Shown: piece after piece, positions 45,617 to 54,996 of the stretch
How the letters are laid out: each line of letters begins with the position of its first letter
Numbering within the stretch: position 1 is the first letter of the stretch
NCBI RefSeq assembly: GCF_003335505.1
Contig: NZ_QPEX01000046.1
Coordinates: 186,001-250,000, forward strand
DNA from: Bremerella cremea
GTDB taxonomy: Bacteria; Planctomycetota; Planctomycetia; Pirellulales; Pirellulaceae
Direction: 5' to 3'
Length of the DNA stretch: 64,000 nt
Position numbers and translations under genes: made by a program
Notes under the pieces: generated by a model
The model's input: the letters and a program-made list of their open reading frames with translations, nothing else
Databases searched by the model: none
Told to the model about the DNA's origin: nothing

Positions 45617-46075
45617 CGGGCGTCTCCTAGTGGATATGAAGTGTAAGCATCCCTACAGGTTATCACACCGTAAAGTCTAAGATAACTGGGCAAGCCAGAG
45701 CAGCACTTCCTGAGCTGGCTCCTCCTGAGAGCAGCCCAAGCGAGACGGCACAATAGAATTTTTCTTCTGGCAGCTTTGCTGGTGCTAGCAATTTGGGTTG
45801 CCTGCCTAAACGCAGTATATGCGCGCTTTTGCGGCTGATTTCATGACAATCACAATCGTACGTATCCGCAAAATTGACGCTTTATAAACCACCCCCCCTC
45901 TTCCTAGCCATAAACAACTTAACTGCTGGTATGTGGAATGCCGATGCCTGTGATTATCGAGTGAACTCAAGTGATAGTGCTGAAGGCATACCAACGTGTC
46001 GTCGGGGCGGCAATGCACTTGGCGGATCTTGACGGAAAGGGGCTTTCATGGAAGTTGTTTTTGGGAGGGAACGCG
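45617..46075. other. Divergent intergenic region, SHOCT / outer membrane protein
   Basis: About 460 bp, notably AT-rich around 45760-45930. It should contain both promoters. The plus-strand frame is open back to 45971 but GGAGGGA before 46076 marks the true start. No gene seen. Confidence 0.45.
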
Positions 46076-47128
46076 ATGGATCGCGGAATTTGGGTTGCCT
46101 TACTGCCAGCGATGATGATCGCTGCGGCAGGCGTGGCGAAGGCAGAAGAGGTTAAGCTAACGTCTTACGATGACTTGCTCACTCGGATGGAAAATCTCGA
46201 GCATCAAGTCAACACTCAATCTGCTCAGATGTATCAAGCGATTCCTTGCGAGCCCTGTGCGACTTCGCAGCAGTGCGGCAAATATTACGGCTCGTACGAA
46301 GCCGTTTTTCTTACTCCGTTTCAGTCGAACAATACCGGCATTATTGCCCAGAACGATCCGGTGATCGAACACCTAGGCTTCGACTGGGAAATGAAATATA
46401 GCAACCGCTTCGAGCTGGGCTATCTTGCCCCAACCGGCGGCCTGGGCTGGCGGGCACGGTATTGGCAGTTCGACCAAAGCAGTTCTTTTGCTGTGGATAG
46501 CAATGCTGGTCTGATCCAAGACGAAGGGGCCATTATTTGGGCAGCGACTGACACGGTGATTGGTTTGGTCGATGTCGACACTGCCGTCATGACCCAGTCG
46601 ATTGACGCCCAAGTGTTTGACTTGGAACTGCAAACCCTCAGCACCAAGAACTTCCTGTTCAGTGGTGGTTTTCGTTATGCAGAATTCGATCAATCGTATC
46701 TTGCCGTGACGGACTCAGGCATCGCAATGGGCAATATGGATTTCCGTGGCTACGGCCCGACCCTAGCGGCTGAATACCAACGCAACGTCTGGTGTGGTTG
46801 GGATTTGTTTGCCAATGGACGCGGATCGATTTTGTTCGGACAACAATCGTTCCGAGCTTCCAATAATAATGATCCGACAATCATGGACATTCGCAACACA
46901 GGCTCCTTGGCCAGCTCGCTGGAAATGCAAATGGGCCTGAAGTGGACCTCGCGGAACGAGCGATTCTTCTTCAAGTCGGCCCTGGAAGCACAGTACTGGG
47001 CCAACGTAGGCAGCCCGAATCCGGCAGCGACCTACACGGATAGCTCTGACAAAGCGAATGCCGATGATGTGCTGAACGAAAACCTCGGGTTCGTCGGCTT
47101 TACCGTTGGCGGCGGTTTCCAGTACTAA
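46076..47128 (+). CDS. Lpg1974-type outer membrane beta-barrel (porin-like)
   Basis: Start at 46076 is fixed by GGAGGGA seven bases upstream and gives signal MDRGIWVALLPAMMIAAAGVAKA. A short coiled coil (DDLLTRMENLEHQVNTQ) follows, then a barrel-like series of amphipathic strands ending GFTVGGGFQY with a C-terminal aromatic residue. GLGWRARYWQFDQ and FLFSGGFRYAEFDQSY are the recognised Lpg1974/MOMP-like segments. Probably a trimer-forming pore in the outer membrane. An intrinsic terminator follows. Confidence 0.8.
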   Translation: MDRGIWVALLPAMMIAAAGVAKAEEVKLTSYDDLLTRMENLEHQVNTQSAQMYQAIPCEPCATSQQCGKYYGSYEAVFLTPFQSNNTGIIAQNDPVIEHLGFDWEMKYSNRFELGYLAPTGGLGWRARYWQFDQSSSFAVDSNAGLIQDEGAIIWAATDTVIGLVDVDTAVMTQSIDAQVFDLELQTLSTKNFLFSGGFRYAEFDQSYLAVTDSGIAMGNMDFRGYGPTLAAEYQRNVWCGWDLFANGRGSILFGQQSFRASNNNDPTIMDIRNTGSLASSLEMQMGLKWTSRNERFFFKSALEAQYWANVGSPNPAATYTDSSDKANADDVLNENLGFVGFTVGGGFQY

Positions 47129-47167
47129 CCTGCTTCGCCAAAAACGTGCGATCTCGACTCACTTCTA

Positions 47168-47205
47168 AACGCCTTCGCAGTCAAACACTGCGAAGGCGTT
47201 TTGCT
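47168..47205 (+). terminator. Terminator after outer membrane protein gene
   Basis: Perfect 14-bp stem AACGCCTTCGCAGT / ACTGCGAAGGCGTT with loop CAAAC, followed by TTGCTT. It lies 40 bp after the stop. Confidence 0.85.
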
Positions 47206-47399
47206 TATCCATTTTCTCTTGACTTGAAGTGTGGCAATTCCCTACAAGAGTGCGCCCCTTCGTCTAGCCTGGCTTAGCGGATGTTTGGTTAAAAACCTTC
47301 TCGGCCAACCGAATAGGGGCGTCCTGAACGATAAGGGCGAACGCCTGCCAGTTTTTAGACAATGTACACAGAGATCCACCAACACGGACTGGTGTCGCC

Positions 47400-49631
47400 A
47401 TGAAAGCCGCTGCTCGCTCGGCAAATTCACATTCCAATCTAATCGATGCATTTCGCATTAAGATGGCCACGCCGGTCGACGCATCGTCACTTGCTGTCTT
47501 CCGCATTTGCTTTGGCCTGGTCATGGTCTGGCATTTGTTGAAGTACTTTCAAAGCTATCACGGGATGACAGAAATTGCCCGTGTATTTGGCATGCCGGCG
47601 TTGCACTTCACTTATCCTGGCTTCGGTTGGGTACAACCTTGGAGCGAGCCCTGGCTAACGTTTCATTTCGCCGTGACAACCATCGCGGCAGGCTTGGTTG
47701 CGTGCGGGCTGTTTTACCGCGTGGCCAGCGTCGTCTTGTTTTTAGGGTACACGTATATCTTCCTGCTGGAAGCAACCTTATACAACAATCACTACTATCT
47801 GATTTGCCTTTTCTCGTTCCTCTTGATCTTCATGCCGGCCAGCCGTTGCTGGTCTTTCGATAACCTGATTCGAAAGCAGTTTCAGGGAAAACCAGATCTA
47901 GCCAACGCTCCGGCTACCATTCCGTTTTGGCCGATCTTTCTGCTCCGTTTTCAACTGTTTGTGGTCTACTTTTTTGGCGGTATCGCCAAGCTGAATGCCG
48001 ACTGGCTAACCGGCGAACCGCTTTACACGCCCGGCACTATTCTGCACGACTTTCTCTTTGGCACGATCGGTCTGCCGCAGGTATTGCAGCCCATCCATCT
48101 TTGCTTGTTCCTGGCTTGGGCTGGCCTGTTTTACGATCTGAGCATTGGTTTCCTATTGCTGTGGAGAAAAACACGCTGGCTAGGTCTGCTGGCGACGGCA
48201 ATCTTCCACTTCCACAACCATTTTATCTTTCCTATTGGTATCTTTCCCGCGATGGCGTTTACGGCGACGCTCGTTTTCCTCGATCCGAATTGGCCTCGCC
48301 AGTTGGTCAATTGGCTTAAGCAGCCACGTTGGCCTTCCGCTCAAACGGCCACTCAATCCCCACCAAGCTCGTCGTCATCGCACGCGAAACTCGCTTTTGG
48401 CATGACGATGGCGATTTGCACTTTTGTCGTTTGGCAATCGACTTGGCCACTACGTCATTTGATCATTCCTGGCGATGCGAACTGGACCGAAGAAGGGCAA
48501 GACTTTGCCTGGCGTATGATGCTGCGAGCCAAAGCTGCCGGCCATATGACGTGCCGAATTATCGACCCTCAACTTCACACGGTAACCGCTCAAGGGAAGC
48601 CTGCCATCGAGTGGGATGCATGTCCGGTGGGAACCCCGCAGGCAATCCATATTGCGATCGATTCCCACCTGTTCGTCTGGTCGCATCACCCTGGCCTTAC
48701 GATCACGCAAGAGCCGATCTTTGGCCGTCGCTTGATTTATAACCCCAGCAGTTTCCACACCGACCGTTCCGAAGCGATCGAGGTCGGAAAGCAAAATGTC
48801 TTGCAGCAGTGGGAGAAGACTTTTGCCCGAGTTCCCACGATCGAAGAAACCATTTCATTACCGGAAGCGATTACGTTGATCCAAACGCGCTTCGACAAAA
48901 TGGCCGACGGGCTTCGGCTCTCTCCCGATGTTCGAAGCGAATTTGCTACGCAACTAGCGGAACTGAAGCGACAAGACGACGCGGACGCAGACAAGCAGCC
49001 GGGCCATGAACCTCGGCGCGTGCAGCTAGTGAATGCGTTGCATCGGTTGTATTACTCCCCCCTGGCAAAGATCGTGCGGCCTGTCATCCGTAGAATAGAA
49101 CCCTTCGTGCTGCAAGGCGCGGCTCCTTCAGGCAAACCACTTCTCGTCATCAGCGATGCTTCACTCGATCAAACAAACGCTGCCGCAACCGAGGTAGATC
49201 TGCTCAAGCTCTCCGCTGGCGAACCATACATCGTCTGGACCGATTTTTCCCGTATGCGACCAGATGATTGGCGGCAGTTACCCCAAAATTTCGTGACGTT
49301 TGAAGACCGACAACTTCACATGGTATGGAATCACTTTCAAGAGATCGAACCGCATCAGCTTGAGAAAGCCGCTGTGCGTCCTTGGATGATCCATCAGTAC
49401 GCTCAGCATGTCGGTAAACGTTGGCAAGAAATCACCGGACGTCCGCCAGAGGTCCGCGTCGAGAGCTACGTGATGATGAACTACACCATGCCACAAATGC
49501 TGATCGATCCGCAAGTCGACCTCGCCTCGGCTCCGCTCAGCACGTTTGGGCATAACGCGTGGATTCTTCCCCGCAATCACCAGCGTCTAGGCATCGCCAA
49601 CCAGGCTCCGCCGACAACCATGCGTCGCTAA
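47400..49631 (+). CDS. HTTM / vitamin K-dependent gamma-carboxylase homologue
   Basis: A 743-residue membrane enzyme. The N-terminal half is an HTTM fold with about seven helices: DASSLAVFRICFGLVMVWHL, NNHYYLICLFSFLLIFMPAS, YFFGGIAKLNADWLTG and FHFHNHFIFPIGIFPAM. These match the vitamin K gamma-glutamyl carboxylase plan, and Lys197 in GIAKLNADW sits where the human enzyme has catalytic Lys218. The C-terminal 400 residues form a soluble domain. In animals the enzyme turns Glu to Gla using reduced vitamin K; here the substrate is unknown. Menaquinone would be the likely cofactor. A small membrane-protein gene follows 21 bp later. Confidence 0.88.
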   Translation: MKAAARSANSHSNLIDAFRIKMATPVDASSLAVFRICFGLVMVWHLLKYFQSYHGMTEIARVFGMPALHFTYPGFGWVQPWSEPWLTFHFAVTTIAAGLVACGLFYRVASVVLFLGYTYIFLLEATLYNNHYYLICLFSFLLIFMPASRCWSFDNLIRKQFQGKPDLANAPATIPFWPIFLLRFQLFVVYFFGGIAKLNADWLTGEPLYTPGTILHDFLFGTIGLPQVLQPIHLCLFLAWAGLFYDLSIGFLLLWRKTRWLGLLATAIFHFHNHFIFPIGIFPAMAFTATLVFLDPNWPRQLVNWLKQPRWPSAQTATQSPPSSSSSHAKLAFGMTMAICTFVVWQSTWPLRHLIIPGDANWTEEGQDFAWRMMLRAKAAGHMTCRIIDPQLHTVTAQGKPAIEWDACPVGTPQAIHIAIDSHLFVWSHHPGLTITQEPIFGRRLIYNPSSFHTDRSEAIEVGKQNVLQQWEKTFARVPTIEETISLPEAITLIQTRFDKMADGLRLSPDVRSEFATQLAELKRQDDADADKQPGHEPRRVQLVNALHRLYYSPLAKIVRPVIRRIEPFVLQGAAPSGKPLLVISDASLDQTNAAATEVDLLKLSAGEPYIVWTDFSRMRPDDWRQLPQNFVTFEDRQLHMVWNHFQEIEPHQLEKAAVRPWMIHQYAQHVGKRWQEITGRPPEVRVESYVMMNYTMPQMLIDPQVDLASAPLSTFGHNAWILPRNHQRLGIANQAPPTTMRR

Positions 49632-49652
49632 CCATGCAGGCAACATGCAAAG

Positions 49653-49925
49653 ATGCGAATCGCTAAAACCCCGTACTTCATCTGGCTGACCACTTTCGTC
49701 TGCTTGGCCGTGTTTGCCAACTGGCCAGTCCGCACCGGGATTCCCGTTGGCTTTTTCACGTACGTTGGCTTTCCGTGGCAATTCGCGCTGTGGAGTGGAG
49801 GCGCGCTGGTAGATTTCGATAGCTTGGCGCTGACACTTGATATAAGCATTTGGCTATCGCTGTTGGCCGTCGCTCCCTGGGCGCTGTCACGACGTCCACG
49901 TTCAAAGAAAGCTTCGCCTGCTTAA
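49653..49925 (+). CDS. Small membrane protein, function unknown
   Basis: A 90-residue protein with two predicted helices (YFIWLTTFVCLAVFANW; ISIWLSLLAVAPWAL) and a basic C-terminus (SRRPRSKK). It lies 21 bp after the gamma-carboxylase homologue on the same strand, so probably co-expressed. No family recognised. It ends 18 bp from the convergent lipoprotein gene. Confidence 0.65.
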   Translation: MRIAKTPYFIWLTTFVCLAVFANWPVRTGIPVGFFTYVGFPWQFALWSGGALVDFDSLALTLDISIWLSLLAVAPWALSRRPRSKKASPA

Positions 49926-49943
49926 TCGAAGTCCGCAAATCCA

Positions 49944-50354
49944 CTAAGGCATTTCTGCTTCGCTGGCGTTTTCTGGGGCTGGCATCGGCTTGGCTTGCTT
50001 TACCGATTCGACGAATTCAGCGTATTGGCGCACGGTTAACTTGGCTGGCATTTCTTTCGGATCGCTGACACCGGTGACTGTTCCCAGGTCTTCGGCCGAG
50101 ATCTTCACACCTAATTGATCTTCGGTTTTGAAGACGATTGCCACAAAGTCGAGCCCATCGGCGCCGAGCTTTTCGAACGTCTGATCTGCGGCAACGTCTG
50201 CCGGCGCGATTCCAATCTGCTCGGCCACGATCTCTTGCACCTTAACCACCTCAGGCGAATTCGCAGCGGCAGGTGGGACCGGCAAAGGGGAAGAAGAAGA
50301 AGCTCCGCATCCGACGGCAACGAGCGTAACAAAAACCAAGCCGAGGCGAGTCAT
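49944..50354 (-). CDS. Lipoprotein with acyl-carrier-protein-like domain lacking the Ser
   Basis: A 136-residue protein. N-terminus MTRLGLVFVTLVAVGC is a lipoprotein signal with Cys16. After a Pro/Ala linker, residues about 34-116 read as an acyl carrier protein: VVKVQEIVAEQIGI, FEKLGADGLDFVAIVFKTED, LGVKISAEDL. The pantetheine site, normally DSL, is DGL here, with Gly67 replacing the Ser. It therefore cannot carry the usual 4'-phosphopantetheine on that residue. It would sit outside the cytoplasm. It is convergent with the small membrane protein. A structural or binding role is inferred. Confidence 0.8.
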   Translation of the reverse strand: MTRLGLVFVTLVAVGCGASSSSPLPVPPAAANSPEVVKVQEIVAEQIGIAPADVAADQTFEKLGADGLDFVAIVFKTEDQLGVKISAEDLGTVTGVSDPKEMPAKLTVRQYAEFVESVKQAKPMPAPENASEAEMP

Positions 50355-50586
50355 CGTGATTGAAATCCATGAAGGTTACATTAGCTTCGATACGAATGTC
50401 AGCATACCAAGGTCAACGCAAGCTGGCCATCGTCCGCCCCACCTGGCAGTGGCTCGAATCCCCGCTTTCGGGAATCGTGGTTGGGTCAACTTGGCTGGTG
50501 GTTTATGATGCAAGAGGCATATTTGCTGATTCTCGCAGCACGCTCGATCCACTTCCTAACCGCAGCCGAGAGAAAATCACTCAACC
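50355..50586. other. Divergent gap, lipoprotein / GH32-43-like gene
   Basis: About 230 bp. No gene; promoters expected. The sequence GGCTCGAATCCCC at 50451-50463 resembles a tRNA T-loop by chance but has no cloverleaf. Confidence 0.4.
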
Positions 50587-52173
50587 GTGTATACCGAAAC
50601 CGAAGGCAGCCGCAAGGCAATTGGCGACGTTGATGTTTTGTACCACGATGGCCTGTATCACCTGTTTCACTTGGTGCTGCCCAATCACGACTTCATCGCG
50701 CACGCGGTCAGTACCGACGGCATCAATTGGCGGCGTGTTAATAATGCCATCTTCATTGGCGATCCTGGCTCGTGGGACGACCTGATGCTGTGGACGATGG
50801 CCGTTTCCCCAAATCCGCATCAGCCAGGCCAGTGGCGAATGTTTTACACCGGCTTGTCTCGGCGGGAGCAAGGCAACATCCAACGCATCGGCTTGGCGAT
50901 CAGCAACGACTTGTTTCATTGGCATAAAGTCCCCGTGAGCTGGCACGACGATCGCGGCCCCAACGACCCTGAGTTGGTTCGGCGTGCCCGCGAGATCGCC
51001 CGGCAGCAACCAACCAGTTGCCGCCATGCGATGATCGACGAAGGGAGCCACTTTCCTCTGGAAGCAGATCCTGAGTTTTACGAGTCGAACCTTTCCGAAG
51101 GGCGTGAGTGGGTTAGCTTTCGCGATCCCTATTACTACCGCGAAGGAGATCGCGGGTGGCTAATCATGGCCGCGCGAACCAAGCACGGGCCGATTGTCCG
51201 GCGCGGGGCGGTCGGCGTGATGGAAGAAGTCGCCCCCGGCAAATTCGAAGCCCGGCCACCGCTGCATCATCCCGGGCTTTACGACGACATCGAAGTTCCC
51301 AACCTACTGAAGATCGAAAACGAATACTATTTGATTGGCAGCCTAAGGGAAGACGCCAAGATTCGTTATTGGCACACCAGCCAAATCGGCCAGCCGTGGC
51401 GCAGCTACTACGATAACGTGCTGCTGGCCCAAGGAAACTATGCGGCCCGCATCTGCCAGGATGAACATGGCTGGCTGCTGTGGAACTTTTTTACTTTAGG
51501 TGGGCCCGATCGTACCTCGCATAACTTAATGCCGCCCCCGAAGCGATTAAAACGTGGTGAAGACGGCATGCTGCGAGCTACCACCTTCGAAGGCTTGCAG
51601 CGATTCCTGGCCGAACCGGTCGATACGCGTTGCGTGCGCATCCTGCAGAAAGAACTCGGCCAGCAAACGTGTTCGATCGACGGCAGCACACTCGATCTTT
51701 CGTGCGAAGCTGGCTTTCAAGCGTTTGTATTTGACGAAACCATTGAGTCGGCTTGGTTCAATGCCAAGGTCGATCTGCAAGGGCTCGGCAAATGTGGCAT
51801 CGTCTTTCGGGTCGATCCCGATACGCAAGACGGCTACTATCTGTCGCTCGACCTGTTAAAGGGAGTTGCCCAACTGCGTGCCTGGCACACCGGCGCCCCA
51901 GGCAGCGGCGAACACATGATGCAGTTCCAGGCCTTGCAAGGAGGCAACTGGCATAGCGATACGCCCGGTAAAGCCGAGCTGAGCTTAATCGCGTTTGGGC
52001 ACTACCTTGAACTATCGGTCGATGGTCGCGTCATCCTTTCACTGGCCGATCCGACTTTCACCGAAGGGTTGTTTGGCGTCTACCTCGAATCAGCCGCGAT
52101 GCACCTTTCCGATGTCGATCTACGCATCATGCGCAGCCCTGAGCAATCGGCCAATCACCTGGCGACAGGTTAG
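50587..52173 (+). CDS. GH32/43-like five-blade propeller with concanavalin-like domain
   Basis: GTG at 50587 is used because a stop lies 30 bases upstream in frame and no ATG is near. The first 330 residues look like a GH43/32 propeller: VDVLYHDGLYHLFHLVL with a candidate acidic residue, WDDLMLWTMAV, WRMFYTGLS, WVSFRDPYYYRE (RDP motif), and IEVPNLLKIENEYYLIG. The last 180 residues form a beta-sandwich like the C-domain of GH32. No signal peptide is seen, so it is cytosolic or exported without a standard signal. Probable role: beta-fructosidase or similar glycan enzyme; substrate unknown. Confidence 0.8.
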   Translation: MYTETEGSRKAIGDVDVLYHDGLYHLFHLVLPNHDFIAHAVSTDGINWRRVNNAIFIGDPGSWDDLMLWTMAVSPNPHQPGQWRMFYTGLSRREQGNIQRIGLAISNDLFHWHKVPVSWHDDRGPNDPELVRRAREIARQQPTSCRHAMIDEGSHFPLEADPEFYESNLSEGREWVSFRDPYYYREGDRGWLIMAARTKHGPIVRRGAVGVMEEVAPGKFEARPPLHHPGLYDDIEVPNLLKIENEYYLIGSLREDAKIRYWHTSQIGQPWRSYYDNVLLAQGNYAARICQDEHGWLLWNFFTLGGPDRTSHNLMPPPKRLKRGEDGMLRATTFEGLQRFLAEPVDTRCVRILQKELGQQTCSIDGSTLDLSCEAGFQAFVFDETIESAWFNAKVDLQGLGKCGIVFRVDPDTQDGYYLSLDLLKGVAQLRAWHTGAPGSGEHMMQFQALQGGNWHSDTPGKAELSLIAFGHYLELSVDGRVILSLADPTFTEGLFGVYLESAAMHLSDVDLRIMRSPEQSANHLATG

Positions 52174-52346
52174 TTCTTTAATAGCTTCGCGGTCGGTAAT
52201 GCCAAGACAAATAAAGCTGGCAAAAACATGCAATTTCGATTGCTTGCTGGCCTCCTGCCGCCTAGACTATAGACAACTCGTCTTGCCTGTAGTCATTGAA
52301 GTGCTGTCATGCGGCTGCCCCATTCTTATTCTAGAGAATAGTGAAC

Positions 52347-53225
52347 ATGCGATCTACTTGGCTGAAGCTGTTTTGCGTGCTGTTGTTTTCTGTCACCGGT
52401 TACACACAAGCCTGGTGCCAAGATGCACCGAGCAGTCCTTCAGCCAAGGAAACCAAGTCGCCGACATCGACGGTTTTCGGAGACCTAGTCGAGATTGGCT
52501 CGGAAATCCAAATCACACCGGAAGGAGGCAAGCCGCTTGAATTCGATAAACAACCGCTGGTCATTTGGAGCAACCCGACACGCCCCGCTGCCCCTCATGG
52601 CTGTATCTTTATTTGGAATGCTGCTGGACGCCCCCAAGCGGTTGGCAGCGTGTTCACCTTTGTCATCCGGAACGAGGTACGACTCAAGCATCAATTGCAC
52701 TCCCTTTCTAGCGAACCACTGGAAGCAACGTTTCGTGAGCAAACGGTCTGGAAACCAACCCAGCCTGGTGTTACGTGGATCAATTTGCCGGCAGAGATTT
52801 CGCCCCACGATAACCCACGTTTGCGTTTGACCCAAATGCGAGGCATCGCCCGCCAGTATCAGGCCCGCTTGGAAAAACCGGATGGCTCAAAGACTCAATT
52901 AGAACTCAAACCGACCCCCCTTTATCGGTATCAATCCCAGAACGCCAAGGTTGTCGATGGAGCGATCTTCTCGTTCGCCAATGGAACTGATCCCGATGTG
53001 TTAATGCTGCTGGAAGCGTACGAGGACGACACCCAAAAGGTGCGCTGGCGTTATGCATTCGCGCGATTTCATTACTGGCGACTTGTCGTTGAAAATAACG
53101 AAGGAGCGGTCGTTTGGGAGGTAGAGGCGGAACCAGCTCTCATCTCAATGGCCATCGGGGATACAAGCCTAATAGGTCTGCCGTATGTTAGTTACATCGT
53201 CGATCGAAAACCAACCGGTGAATAA
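52347..53225 (+). CDS. Exported protein of unknown function
   Basis: Start at ATG 52347 (MRSTWLKLFCVLLFSVTGYTQ), with a signal peptide cleaved near AWCQ; a GTG lies at 52341. The mature protein (about 270 residues) is beta-rich with many strands (FTFVIRNEVRLKHQL, VTWINLPAEISPHDNPRL, WRLVVENNEGAVVWEVEAEP), suggesting an Ig-like or jelly-roll fold. No family recognised. Its stop abuts the convergent LRR gene end with no spacer. Confidence 0.7.
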   Translation: MRSTWLKLFCVLLFSVTGYTQAWCQDAPSSPSAKETKSPTSTVFGDLVEIGSEIQITPEGGKPLEFDKQPLVIWSNPTRPAAPHGCIFIWNAAGRPQAVGSVFTFVIRNEVRLKHQLHSLSSEPLEATFREQTVWKPTQPGVTWINLPAEISPHDNPRLRLTQMRGIARQYQARLEKPDGSKTQLELKPTPLYRYQSQNAKVVDGAIFSFANGTDPDVLMLLEAYEDDTQKVRWRYAFARFHYWRLVVENNEGAVVWEVEAEPALISMAIGDTSLIGLPYVSYIVDRKPTGE

Positions 53226-53933
53226 CTAACGGGCCAACACTTCACAGTCAGGCAATGCCGCTTGGAGCTGGTCGAGACCAGGGGTGGTCGCGTTTGTTTC
53301 GCTGGCCCAAATAATTTTTAGCTGCTTGCAGCGTTCTAGCTGCTTCAATCCCTCGTCCGTTATCGCGGTGTAAGAGATGTCGAGCGAAATAAGCTGAGGA
53401 AAGTTTGCCACGACAGCCAAGCCTCGATCGGTGATGTCGGTGCCTGCCAAGCGGAGTGATTTTATTTGATTCGACTCTCCGAGCGAGGCGAGCTGCTGAT
53501 CAGTGAAATCGGTGTTCTCCAGTGCTATCGTTTCCAGATGCTTCAACCGGGTAAGACGCTCTAGCTGCAATTGAGAAGTTGATACTCCCTCTAAGTTCAA
53601 ATGCTGCAAGCTTGGTAAGCGGCAAATGACCTGCAAGACTTGATCGTCAATCAAATGCCGAGGCGTATCTTCCGAGACGGAAACATATTCGATGCTGTTG
53701 TTGCCAGAGAAAGGGACGAAAGAGGAACTCCACCGAAAGTCCGATCTTGCCCAGTGGCTTCGCCTCCATTCGTCTCCTGAGTAACCACCACCCACACAAA
53801 GAAATACGCCTTCCAGTGAAGCGACATTTTCTCGCAGATTCGCGGCAGCTCGCCACCGCATCCCCACGCCACCGATCAAGCCACCCAGCAGCAACATTAA
53901 TCCCAATAACGTTTGTAGGCGAAAGCGGGGCAT
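53226..53933 (-). CDS. Membrane-anchored leucine-rich repeat protein
   Basis: Start at ATG 53933 (MPRFRLQTLLGLMLLLGG) gives an N-terminal membrane anchor; an upstream GTG/ATG would add eight residues. After a short Gly/Ser region, residues about 95-230 contain LRRs of the LxxLxL..T.ITD.GL type (RLAGTDITDRGLAVVANF, SYTAITDEGLKQLER), the ribonuclease-inhibitor/PVC kind. Probably exposed on the periplasmic side for protein binding. It ends exactly at the convergent gene's stop. Confidence 0.85.
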   Translation of the reverse strand: MPRFRLQTLLGLMLLLGGLIGGVGMRWRAAANLRENVASLEGVFLCVGGGYSGDEWRRSHWARSDFRWSSSFVPFSGNNSIEYVSVSEDTPRHLIDDQVLQVICRLPSLQHLNLEGVSTSQLQLERLTRLKHLETIALENTDFTDQQLASLGESNQIKSLRLAGTDITDRGLAVVANFPQLISLDISYTAITDEGLKQLERCKQLKIIWASETNATTPGLDQLQAALPDCEVLAR

Positions 53934-54291
53934 CGTGGCGGTACCTCTCATTTCCAAGCCGGTAATTCCCTTTAAGCTACGACTTCGCCGCCAGTCTTTA
54001 AAGCAATTTGTTTTCCGTTTTGCACAAAAGAGGAGTTACCTAGAATGCTCGCAGTTTAATCTCAAAGGCGACCGGTCGGTTCGCTCGACACGCCAGCGCC
54101 GCTCGCATACCTCAATTGCAAATGGAATCGCATCGATACCATATGGGAAGACAGTCCACTTGTCGCAACTCCTTTCGCGTTGTTCGGGATGTTGTTTTCT
54201 TAAGATTCAACATAGCCAACATTTTTGTTGACCGTCTTATAAGCAGTCGATATCGTAGCGACTAACCTTTCCCTACCCTGAGGAGATCGCA
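53934..54291. other. Intergenic region upstream of first STN-like gene
   Basis: About 355 bp with no gene, and the likely promoter in its last 70 bases (54229-54257). Confidence 0.5.
54229..54257 (+). promoter_or_regulatory. Putative sigma-70-type promoter of STN-like gene
   Basis: TTGACC (54229-54234), a 17-base spacer and TATCGT (54252-54257), about 35 bp before the ATG at 54292, which is also preceded by GAGGAG. The -10 is poor, so this is only a candidate. Confidence 0.4.
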
Positions 54292-54975
54292 ATGCGTTAC
54301 GGTTTGGTGATTGCTTTAATATTATCCACGGCTTCCCTTGCTCAGGCACAAGCCCCTTTCGGGCCGCCTGTTTCCGGCCGCCCAGGCGAGCTACCGGCTG
54401 CCGCCAACCCGTTTGCTGAAGGTTCTCGCGACCGATCCATTCCCCAAACAAAAGTCGTTTGGGTTGGCCCAACAGCTGAGATCGATCAGAAGCTACGGGA
54501 GAAAATGACCCAAGAGACGAAGATTCAGTTCATCGACACACCGCTCGAAGATGTCGTTAACTATTTAGAAGCATTGCATGGCTTCAACATTGTGGTTAGC
54601 CCCAAAGTCCCGCAGTCGGAAGACTTGCTGATCTCGCTTAATATCGAGGGGCTCCGTTTCGACTCAACTCTTAGTTACATGCTGGAAGAACACGACCTCG
54701 ACTGGTACATCGAAGGGGAAATCTTGGTGGTTACCACCACCGCAGACGCTAACGCCCGGATGTCGCTGCGAGCCTATCCACTGCGTAGCATCGACGGCGC
54801 AAAGCTAGTGGAAATCCTCGAAGCAACCGTTGCCCCCGACACTTGGAAAGCCAACAGAGAGCATGGACAGCTTAAATTGGAGGAGAAGCACAATACCTTG
54901 CTGGTTTGGCAAAACAGGCGTGGGCACGAACTGGTGGAAGCCACCATCAACGTCTTCTTAAAGCATGAGCTCTAG
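54292..54975 (+). CDS. STN-like (secretin N-terminal) exported protein, paralogue 1
   Basis: Signal peptide MRYGLVIALILSTASLAQA, a Pro-rich linker, then a 170-residue region like the STN/secretin N-domains: IQFIDTPLEDVVNYLEALHGFNIVV, LNIEGLRFDSTLSYMLEEHDLDWYIEGEI is split here (LNIEGLRFDSTL and DLDWYIEGEILVV), and a terminal N1-like domain with VWQNRRGHELVEATI. There is no secretin channel domain. It is paralogous to the gene at 55869, about 0.9 kb away. GAGGAG supports the start. Probably a periplasmic peptidoglycan- or protein-binding factor. Confidence 0.8.
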   Translation: MRYGLVIALILSTASLAQAQAPFGPPVSGRPGELPAAANPFAEGSRDRSIPQTKVVWVGPTAEIDQKLREKMTQETKIQFIDTPLEDVVNYLEALHGFNIVVSPKVPQSEDLLISLNIEGLRFDSTLSYMLEEHDLDWYIEGEILVVTTTADANARMSLRAYPLRSIDGAKLVEILEATVAPDTWKANREHGQLKLEEKHNTLLVWQNRRGHELVEATINVFLKHEL

Positions 54976-54996
54976 CGTGTTCTCGCATACAATCCG

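Noticed and set aside
50451..50463. tRNA-like T-loop GGCTCGAATCCCC
   Set aside because: No acceptor stem, anticodon arm or D-arm can be built around it.
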